Assembly (NCBI RefSeq): GCF_902706185.1
Contig: NZ_CACSJM010000008.1
Span: 1-64,000 of the forward strand
Direction of reading: 5' to 3'
DNA: 64,000 bases
DNA from: Roseomonas sp. 18066
Lineage (GTDB): Bacteria; Pseudomonadota; Alphaproteobacteria; Acetobacterales; Acetobacteraceae
The notes below the pieces were generated by a model, which saw nothing but the letters and a program-made list of their open reading frames with translations, searched no databases and was not told the DNA's origin. Positions 45,995 to 55,900 of this stretch are shown here, piece by piece; position 1 is the first letter of the stretch, and every line of letters begins with the position of its first letter. The translations under genes were made by a program, and so were the position numbers.

Positions 45995-46987
45995 ATGGCA
46001 GCCTCGGAGGCGACCTGGCCAGGGGAACTCCCCGCAGGCCTCGGCGATGCGGGCCATCCCCCGCGGGCCGAGCTGCACCTGCATCTGGAAGGCGCGGTCG
46101 GCCTGGCCACGCTGAACCGGCTGGGCGCGCGGCACGGCCTGCCGAAGCTGGCCGAATCCGACCTGCGCATCGCCTGCTGGGCCGACAGCCAGCGCGCCTT
46201 CGAGCATGTGCTGGCCCGCCTGCGCACCGGCCAGGACTGGTTCGACGCGACGCTGGCGCTGTTCGACCGCTTGGCGGCCGAGGACATCGCCTATGCCGAG
46301 GCCTCGATCATGCCGGTGGTGCATGCCGAGCTCGGCCTGCCCTTCGCCGCGCTCTGGCCCGGGCTGCGCGACGCCCTGGCGCAGGGCGAGGCCGCCACCG
46401 GCCGCCGGCTGCGGCTGCTCTTCGCGGTGCCGCGCAATGCCGGCGCGGCGGCGGGCTTCGCCACGCTGGACTGCGTGCAGGCGGCGAACCACCCGGCGGT
46501 GGTCGGCATCGACCTGGCCGGCGAGGAACGCGCCGACACCATTCTTCCCTTCGCCCCGGTCTTCGCCGAGGCGCGGCGGCTCGGGCTGAAGACCGCCGCC
46601 CATGCCGGCGAATTCGGCGGGCCGGAGCGGGTCGCGCAGACGCTGGCGGCGCTGGCGCCGGACCGGCTGCATCACGGCATCGCCGCCGCGGCCGATCCTG
46701 GGCTGCTGCGGCAGATCGCCGCGGCCGGCATCGGCGTCGATGTGTCGCCGCGCTCCAACCTGGCCTTCGGCGCGGTCGGCAGCCTGGCCGCGGTGCCGGT
46801 CGCCGCGATGGTGGCGGCCGGGATCCGCGTCAGCCTGTCGACCGACGACCCGGCGCTGGTCGGCAACACCCTGCCCGGCGAGATTCTGCTGCTCGGCGAC
46901 ACCTACGGCCTCGACGCCACCGCCGCCCGCGCGGTCGAGGAGAACGCCTGGAGAAACGCCTTTGGCGCGGGGGGCGCGGCGCCGTGA
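45995..46987 (+). CDS. Adenosine-deaminase-like amidohydrolase
   Basis: 330 aa TIM-barrel metal-dependent deaminase. Zn motif HLHLEGA, substrate and metal motif AHAGEFGG (His, Glu), DRLHHGIAAA in place of RIGHG, VDVSPRSN and the catalytic STDDPAL are seen. This fits adenosine/adenine deaminases and related members acting on other amino-purines or modified bases. Its stop overlaps the start of the PKS-NRPS gene (TGATG), so it is co-translated with it, unusual for a salvage enzyme. ATG 45995 preferred (GGGGTG upstream); ATG 45980 possible. Confidence 0.88.
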   Translation: MAASEATWPGELPAGLGDAGHPPRAELHLHLEGAVGLATLNRLGARHGLPKLAESDLRIACWADSQRAFEHVLARLRTGQDWFDATLALFDRLAAEDIAYAEASIMPVVHAELGLPFAALWPGLRDALAQGEAATGRRLRLLFAVPRNAGAAAGFATLDCVQAANHPAVVGIDLAGEERADTILPFAPVFAEARRLGLKTAAHAGEFGGPERVAQTLAALAPDRLHHGIAAAADPGLLRQIAAAGIGVDVSPRSNLAFGAVGSLAAVPVAAMVAAGIRVSLSTDDPALVGNTLPGEILLLGDTYGLDATAARAVEENAWRNAFGAGGAAP

Positions 46988-49900
46988 TGGATGGCAGCCG
47001 GATGCAGCCAGCGCCGGAAGGGGCCGCCGCCATCATCGGCATGGCCTGCCGCCTGCCCGGCGCCGCCGACCGCGCCGCCTTCCGCGACCTGCTCCTCGCC
47101 GGCCGCAGCGCCGTCACCGAAATCCCCGCCGGGCGCTGGGACTGGCGCCGCCACCATGGCGACCGCGGCCCGGACGGCGGGGCCGCGCTGGAGGATTTCG
47201 CCAGCCACAGCCGCTGGGGCGGCTTTCTGGACGGGCCGGTCGACGCCTTCGACCACCTCTATTTCAGCCTGTCGCCGAAGGAGGCGCGGCTGATGGACCC
47301 GCAGCAGCGCCTGCTGCTGCAGACCGTGGTGCATGCGCTGGAGGATGCCGGCCTCGCCGCCGCGCCGCAGCCCCGCACCGCCTTCTATGCCGGCGTCATG
47401 GCCCAGGACTTTTCCCGCAGCCTGGGCGCGGGGGGCGTCGCGCCGGACGGGCAGTCGAGCCTGGGCAGCAGCGCGGCGCTGCTGGCCAACCGGGTGTCGC
47501 ACCAGCTGGGCTTCGGCGGCGAGAGCGTCACGCTGGATGCCGCCTGCGCCTCCGGGCTGGTGGCGCTGCACCAGGCGCGGCGGGCGCTGGCGGCGGGGGA
47601 ATGCGACGTCGCCGTGGTCGGCGCCGTGTCGCTGCTGCTGACACCCTGGCGGCATATCGGCTTCTCCCAGGCGCGAATGCTCAGCCCGCGCGGCCGCTGC
47701 GCCACCTTCGACGCCGAGGCCGATGGCTATGTCCCCGGCGAGGGCGTCGTCGTGCTGGTGCTGAAGCGCCTGGAGGAGGCCGGCGCTGGCCGCGTCCAGG
47801 CGGTGCTGCGCGGCAGCGCCACCGGTCATGTCGGCGGCGGGCGCAGCGTCACCGCCCCCTCGGTCGCGGCGCAGCGCCGGCTGGTCGAGGCGGCGGCGGC
47901 CAGCGCCGGGGTCAGCCTGGCCAGCCTGTCCTATGTCGAGGCGCATGGCACCGGCACCGCGCTCGGCGACCCGATCGAGGTCGAGGCGCTGCGCCAGGCC
48001 TTTGCCCATGTCGGCGCGCCGGAGGGCGGCTGCGGCATCGGCTCGGCCAAGACCAATATCGGCCATCTGGAGCCGGTCGCCGGGCTGGTCGGCGTGGCCA
48101 AGATCCTGCTGATGCTGGAGGCGCGGCAGCTGGCGCCGACGCTGAACCTCGCCACCGTCAATCCGCTGATCGATTTCGCCCAGGGGCCCTTCCGGCCGGT
48201 GCTGGCGACCACGCCCTGGGAAGCACCGCCGGGCACGCCGCGGCGCGCCGGCGTCAGCGCCTTCGGCTTCGGCGGCGCCATGGCCCATGCCATCCTGGAA
48301 GCGCCGCCCGCCGCCGCCGCGCCCGACCTGCCGCCGGCGGCGCCGCTGCTGCTCTCGGCGCAGAGCCGCGCCGCCTTCGACGTGCTGTGGCACAGCTGGC
48401 GCGCGGCCGCTGGTGGTGACGCGCTGCCGCAGCTGCCGCTGGTCGCCGCCACCCTGGCCCAGGGCCGCGCGCCGCTGCGCTGGCGCCAGGCGCTGCCGGC
48501 CGGCGACCTCGCCACGCTGCGGGCCGCGCTGGCCGCTGGCCCGGCGCCCCAGGCGGTGGCCACCCTGCCCCGCTTCGTGCTGCGCCTCGGCGCCGAGGGC
48601 CATGCGGGCGACACCATCGCGGCGGTGGCCGGCGCCCTGCTCGAGGCCATCGCGCCGCTGCGGCCGCTGCGCATCGAGGCCCGCGCCGCCGCCCTGCCGC
48701 TGGCCACCCGGCTGGCCGGTCGCGAGACCGGGGTGCTGGCGCTGGACAGCGGCCAATGGCACCCGCCGCCGCGCATTTCCGCCGACTACCTGGCCGGGCT
48801 GCGCGCCGCGCTGGTCGAGGCCGACACCGCCGAGGCCGGGGCGCTGCTGTCGCGCGCCAAAAACCTGGCGGCGAGCAACCTGACCTTCCAGGCCTATCTG
48901 GCCGCCTGGCGCCAGGCGGGGGCCGCGCCTGAGCTCGACGCCGCCCCCGGCACGGAAGGCCGCCGGCTGGCGCTGCTGGCCGCCATCGTCGCGCTGCGCC
49001 GGCTGCACCAGAAATGGCAATTGCCGGAGCGGCATGCCGCTCTCGGCGCTGGCTGGTTCGAGGCCGCCAGCCTGGTCGCCACCGGCCTGCTGCCGGAAGC
49101 CGCCGCGCTGGACTGGCTGGCCGGCGACGACCTGCCCGCCTTGGCCGCCGCCGCCGAGGCCCGCCGCGGCCCCGGGGACCCGATCCTGCCGCGGCTGCAG
49201 GCGACCGCCCCGCCGCCCGAAACCCCCGCCGCGCCGCTGCCGGCCGCCGCGCTGACCCTGGTGCTGGGTGGCCCGGCGGGGCCCGGCGAGCTCGGCCTGG
49301 ACCCGGCCGACCCGGCCGCCAGCCTGCTGGCGATGCTGGGCGCGCTGTGGCAGGCCGGGGCGGCGGTGGATTGGCGGCTGCTGCCCCCGGTGCCGGCGCC
49401 GCCCGGCCTGCCCGCCTATCCTTTCGAGCCGCATCGCCACCGCCTGGCCCTGCCGCCGCTGCCCGCCGCGCGCGGCACGCTGCCGCTGGCCGCCGGGCAT
49501 GTCATCGGCGGCCGCCCGCTGCTGCCCGCCGCCGCCATGGCCCGCCGCCTGGCCGAGCTGTCGCCGAAGGGCCTGGCCGCGCTGGAATTCCGCCGCCCCG
49601 TGGCCCCCGAGGCCGCTTTGGCGCTGCGCTGCGACCGCCGGGACACCAGCCTGGCGCTGCGCGACGCGGAGGACGAGATCCTGGCCCTGGCCGAGCCCGG
49701 CGCCGCCCCGCCTGCCTGCGCGCCCTTCGCCGCCGAGGCGCCGGTCTTCGACGCCGCCGCCGGCTATGCCGCCCTGGCCCGGCTCGGCCATGCCTATGGC
49801 CCGGCGCTGCAGGTTGTCACCGGCCTTCGGCAGGGCCCCGGCGGCTGGATCGCAACCCTCGCCACCGACCAGCCGGAAGCGGCGCTGGATGGCGGGCTGC

Positions 49901-52900
49901 AGGCCTGCCTGCTGGCCGCCCTCGCTGCCGGGCTGGCGAGCGGCGCCCGGCCGCTGCTGCCCGCCGCCGCCGACCGGCTGTGGCTGCGCGATCCCGGCGC
50001 CGGGCGCTGCGGCCCGCATCTGACCGCGCTGGTGCCGCGCGCAAGCCTGCGCGCCGGGCCGCGCGGCTTTTCCGCCGATGTGACCCTCCTCGACGCCGAG
50101 GGCGCGCCCTGGGCGGTCGCCGAGGGGCTGCGCTTCCTGCCCGAGGCCGCGGCGCCGGCCGCCACCGCCCTGCCGCTGCGCCGCCTGGCCTGGCAGGGCG
50201 CCGCCCTGGCGCCGCCGCCGGCCCCGGGCGCCCTGGTGCTGGGTGGCGGCGACCAAGGCCGGGCGCTGGCCGCGCTGCTGCCCGGCGGCCGCCACCTCGA
50301 TGCGCTGCCTGCCCTGCTGCCCGAGGCCGCCGACCTGTTCTGGCTCGGCGCGCTGGCGCAGCCGGCGACGCCCGAGGCGGCGGAGCATTTCGTCGCCAAT
50401 GTCGTGCGGCCGCTGCTCGGGCTGCTGCGCCGGCTGACCGCGGAGGATGCCGCGCCCTGCCGGCTGCGGCTGATCACCGCCGGCCGCCATGCCGTGCTGC
50501 CCGGCGAGACGGTGGCGCAGCCTTTGGCCGCCATGCTCGCCGCCCTGGGCAAGGTCGCGCAGCAGGAGGCGGCGGGCCGGCTGCGGGTCATCGCCCTCGA
50601 CCTGCCGGAACACCCTGGCGCGGCCGATCTCGCCGCCCTGGCCTGCGCCCCGGCCGAAGACCCGCTGGGCGAGGCCGCGCTGCGCGCCGGCGGCTGCTTC
50701 CTGCCGCGCCTGGTCGCCGCCGAGGCGCCGGCCGCGGAGCCGCCGGCCGGCTTGCAGGCGATCGCCGGTGGCGCCGGCGGCCTCGGCCGGCTGCTGGCGC
50801 TGCGGCTGGCGACCGAGCACCAGACGCCGATGCTGCTGCTCGGCCGCCGCGCCGCCCCCCCGGGCATCGAGGATTTTCTCCAAGACCTCCGCCGCGCCGG
50901 GGCGCCGCAGGCGGCCTATCTGGCGGTGGACATCGCCGATGCAGCGGCGCTGCGCGACGGGCTGGCCCGGTTCCGCCACTGGGGGCCGGTGCGCGGCGTC
51001 ATCCAGGCGGCGATGCAGCTGGCCGACCAGCGGATCGTCGACCTCGCCGAGGACAGCTTCGACCGCGCCTTGGCGCCGAAGCTGGCCGGCACCCTGGCGC
51101 TGTTCGCCGCCACCCGCGCCGATGCGCCGCGCTTCCAGGTCTTCGCCTCGGCGCTGACACTGCGCGGCAATGCCGGCCAGGCCGGCTATCTCGCCGGCTG
51201 CGCCGCCCAGGAAGCTTTTTGCGAATGGGCCACGGCGCAGGGGTTGCCAGCCCAGGCGGTGCAATGGGGGCTGTGGGGCGATGCCGGGCGGGTGGCGCAG
51301 CCGGGGCGCCAGGCGCGCATCACCCGCGCCACCGGCCTGCTGCCCTTCGCCGCGCAGGAAGGGCTGCAGGCCTGGGCGCGGCTGCCGGCGACGCCGCGCC
51401 TGGTGGCGGCGGCCTTCGATGCCGGCTGGGACGCGGCCCTGGCCGAGGGCGATGACCGCTGGACCAGCCTGGCCGCCGGATTGGCCGCGACCGACGACGG
51501 TGACGACCCGCTGGAGGCCTGGGCCGACCGCCATGCCGCCCAGGCGCTGGGCCAGGTCTTTGCCAATGCCGGGCTGCTGCCCGCCTCGGAGGGCGAGCGA
51601 ACGGAAGAATGGCTCGGCCGCATCGCCTTGCCGCTGCCCAGCCTGGCGGCGCCGCTGGCCGCCCTGCCGGCGCTGCTGCTGCGCCAGGGCGTGCTGGCGC
51701 GCGATGCCGCCGGGCGGCTGCGCCCGGGTGACGGGGCGGCCGCGCCCATCCCCCCGGCGGCGCACGACTGGGCGGCGGCGGCGGCGCCCTGCCTGGCCGC
51801 CTGGCCGGCCGTGCTGGCCGGGCAGGCCACCGGCGAGGAAATCCTGGTCCCCGGCGGCGACCCGGCCCGGCTGACGGCGCTGCGCCTTGGCCTGCCCGCG
51901 GCGCGCCACCGCCAGGCCGCGCTGCTGGCCCTGGCGCGGCAGGTGGTGGCCACCGCCGGCCGGCCGCTGCGGCTGCTGCTGTGGCAGGCGGGCGATGGCC
52001 AGGCGATCACGCCCCTGGCCGAGGCGCTGGCCGGGCTGCCGGCGACGCTGCAGGCCGGCGACCGCAGCGCGGCGATGCGCGCCGCCGCGGCGCAACGCCA
52101 GCCCGGCATCCCGCTGCTGGCGCTGGCCGCGCCGCCGGCCGAGCGCTTCGACCTGCTGCTGGCGCTGGACAGCGCGCCGGACCCGCAGGAGGCCGCCCGC
52201 TGGCTCGCCCCCGGCGGGCTGCTGCTGGCCGCCCCGCCAGCCGCGCTGCGCGACTGGCAGCAGGCGGTGCTCGGCCTGCATCCCTCCGCCTGGCAGCCGC
52301 CCCGGGCCGCCGCGCCCGAGGCCTGGCGCCGGGCCGGCTTCGACCGCCTGCTCAGCGCCGGCGGCCCGATCCTCGCCCGCCGCGCCGCCACCGCCCCCGA
52401 CACGCCGATGGAGGTCCCGATGCCGCCAGCCATCGTCCCCGCCGACCCCGCCGCCCTGCTGCCCGCGGTGATCGCCGCGGTGGCCGAGGCGGTGGAGCTG
52501 CCCGAGGCCGAGATCGACCCGGCCGGGCGCTTCATCGAGATGGGGGTGGATTCCATCGTCGCCGCCGGCGTCGCCGAGGGGCTGCGGCGGCGGCTGGGCC
52601 GGCGGCTGTCGGTGCATCTGTTCGGCGACCATCCGACGCCGCTGGCCATGGCCGCGCATCTGGCCGCCAGCGCCGCGCCGGCGGTGGTCACGGTGGCGAC
52701 CCCGGCGGTCGTCGCCACGCCGACATCGTCCGGTCCATCGGCCGATCCGCTGGCCGTGCTGCGCCAGGCGGTGGCCGGGGTGCTCGGCCTGCCGGTGGAG
52801 GAGATCGGCGCCGAGGCCAGCTTCGCCGAGCTCGGCGTCGATTCCGTCACCGCGCTGCGCGTGGCCGAGGCCGCGGGGCCGGCGCTCGGCCGCCGGCTGC

Positions 52901-55900
52901 CGCTGCATCTGTTCGGCGACTGCCCCACCCCGGCCGCTCTGGCCCGCCGCCTTGGCGCGCCCGAGGCGCCGCCACCGCCTCCGGCCCCGATCGCCGTCCC
53001 GGCACCGCTGCCCCCGATCGGCGCCACGGACGCCATCGCGGTGATCGGCATGGCCGGCCGCTTCCCCGGCGCCGAGGACCTGGAGGAATTCTGGGCGCTG
53101 CTGGCCGCCGGCCGCAGCGCCATCGGCCCGGTGCCGCCCGGCCGCTGGACCAACGCCGAGCTTGCCGCGCTGGCCCCGGGGATGGACCTCGCGCGCCTCG
53201 GCCAGGGCGGCTTTCTTTCCGATATCGACGGTTTCGACGCCGCGCTCTTCGGCCTGTCGCCGCGCGAGGCGGCGGCGATGGACCCGCAGCAGCGCCTGCT
53301 GCTGGAGACCGCCTGGCGCGCTTTGGCGGATGCCGGGATGGCGGCGGCGTCACCGGAACTGCGCGCCCGCACCGGCGTCTGGATCGGCGCCGGCACCGGC
53401 GACTGGCCGCTGAAGCAGGCGCTGGCGGGCGCGGCGCCGGACCGGGTCTCGCTGGTCGGGCAGCTGGGCGCCAGCCTCGCCGCCCGGCTGGCGCATGTCT
53501 TCCGGTTGCAGGGGCCGGCGGTCACGGTCGATGCCGCCTGCGCCTCGGCCGTCGCGGCGCTGTCGGCCGCGCTGGCGGCGCTGCGCAGCGGCGAGGTCGA
53601 TATCGCCCTGGTCGGCGCCGTCGCGGTGATGGCGACGCCGCAGATGGCGGCCCTGGCCGAGGCTGCCGGGCTGCTCTCGACGACCGGCCGTTGCGCGGCG
53701 CTGGCGGAGGCCGCCGACGGCATGCTGCTGGGCGAGGGCGTCGGCCTGGTGGTGCTGCGCCGCTTGCCCGAGGCGCTGGCCGCCGGCCAGGCGCCGCATG
53801 CCCTGCTGCGCAGCGCCCGGATGGGGCATGACGGTGGCGGCGGCCTGGGCATCAGCACCCCCAGCGCCGAGGGCCAGGCGCGTCTCGCCCGCGCCGTGCT
53901 GGCCGAGGCGGCGCTGCCCGCCACCGCCATCGGCTGGCTGGAAGCGCATGGCACCGGCACCGCCGCCGGCGACGGCACCGAGATTGCCGCCGCCGGCACG
54001 GTCTTTGCCGATCGCGCGGCGCGGCCGGCGCTGGGCTCGGTGAAGCCGGCGATCGGCCATGGGCTGGCCGCCGCCGGCATGGCCGGGCTGCTGAAATCCG
54101 TCCTGCAGCTGCGCCATGCCCGCCTGGCGCCGACCGCCGGGCTGGACGCCGCGACCCCGATGCCGGAGCTGGCCGAGGCCGGCTTCGCCACCGCCCCGCG
54201 CCCCTGGCCCGCCACGCCGGGCGCACCGCGCCGGGCCCTGGTCAATGTCTTCGCGCTGAACGGCGCCAACGGCATGCTGCTGGTCGAGGAGGCGCCGCCG
54301 CTGCCCGTGGTTTCCGCCCCCGGCCCGCATCTGCTGCTGTTGACCGCGCAGAGCGAGGTGGCGCTGCGGCAGCGTCTTCTTTCCGTCGCCGCCTGGCTGC
54401 GGCGGCATCCGGGGGTGACGCTGGCCGGCCTCGCCGCCGGGCTGGCCGGGGCCGCCGCGCCGCTGCCCTGGCGCGCTGCTCTGCTGGCCGAGACGGTGGA
54501 CGCCGCCGGCGCGCTGCTGGAGGCCGCCGCCGCCGGCGGTGCCTCGCCGCTGATCCGCCGCGGCCAGGCGCCGCGGCGCGAGGCGGGGGCGCAATCGCTG
54601 CTCGCCGCCACCGCCGCCGGGCTGCTGGCCAACAACCCCGGCCGCGACGGGCTGCTCGCCGCCGCCGAGCTGTTTTGCATGGGCGTGCCGCTGGCGCTGC
54701 CCACCGCGACCGGCACGCCCTTGCTGCTGCCGGGCCAGGTCTTCAATCGCGACACCGCGGCGGAACCCGCCGTCGAAGCCCCCGCCTCGCCCTTCCGCCG
54801 CCTGCTGGCCGAGGTGCTGCGCCTGCCCGCCGCCCGGCTGCGCGATGACAGCGTGCCGGTGGCGCTCGGCCTCGACAGCCTGCTGGCGCTGGAGCTGCGG
54901 CAGCGCATGGCCCGCAGGCTCGGCGCCGAGCTGCCGGTGGCCGCGCTGCTGGGCGGCGCCGATCTCGCCACGCTGGAGGCGAGCCTCGCCGCCGCCACGC
55001 CGCGCGACACCCTGCGCCCCGATCCCGCCGCCCGCCACGAACCCTTCCCGCTGACCGCGCTGCAGCAGGCCTATTGGGTCGGGCGCAGCGACAGCCTGCC
55101 GCTGGGCGGCCCCTGCCACGGCTATTGGGAAATCGCGGCCATCACCCCCTGGAACCCCGAGCGGCTGCAGGCGGCGCTGGATCAGCTGGTCGCCCGCCAT
55201 CCGATGCTGCGCGCCGTCTTCGCCGCCGATGGCAGCCAGCGCGTGCTGCCGACGGTGCCGTCCTGCCGCATCGCCCGGCATGCCTCGCTGGAGGCGCTGC
55301 GCGACGAGTTTGCCGCCCTGCGCTTCGATCCCGCGCAATGGCCGCTGTTCCGCGTGGCGCTGAGCGAGGGGCCGGACGGCCAGCGGCTGCATCTGGCGAT
55401 CGACCTGCTGATCGTCGACGTGCCCAGCCTGTTCCTGATGCTCTCCGAATGGGCGGCGCTGCTGCGCGGCGAGACCTTGCCGCCGCCACCCGAGGCCAGC
55501 TTCCGCGACTGGGTGCTGCGCGGCCAGCCCGCCGCCGACCCCGCCACCCTGGCTTTCTGGCACGAAGCCGGGCCGGCCTTGCCGCCCGCCCCCTCGCTGC
55601 CCGGCGCGCGGATGCCCGAGCCCGGCCTGGTGCCCGCCGCCCGCCGCCACGCGATGCGCCTGTCACCGGCGGCCTGGGCCGGCTTCCGCGCCCGGGCCGC
55701 GGCGGCGCGGGTGACGCCGGCCAATGCCATCCTCGCCGCCTTCGCCGAGGTGCTGGCGCATTGGGCGACTGACAAGAAGTTTGCGCTGAACCTGACGCTG
55801 ATGCAGCGCGGCGACGCGCATCCCGACATCGAGGCGGTGCTGGGCGACTTCACCACCACGCTGCTGCTCGACCTGGACCTGACGGCGGCCGAGGGCTTTG

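Noticed and set aside
48307-49470. A functional in-cis AT domain in module 1
   Set aside because: No GHSxG nucleophile elbow and no FHS-type His motif in the region; only a degenerate elbow is seen.
46903-52908. A 2001-codon open frame on the minus strand opposite the megasynthase
   Set aside because: GC-rich third positions suppress stops on the antisense strand. The translation is low-complexity Gln/Arg/Gly-rich and the plus strand has a complete domain series.
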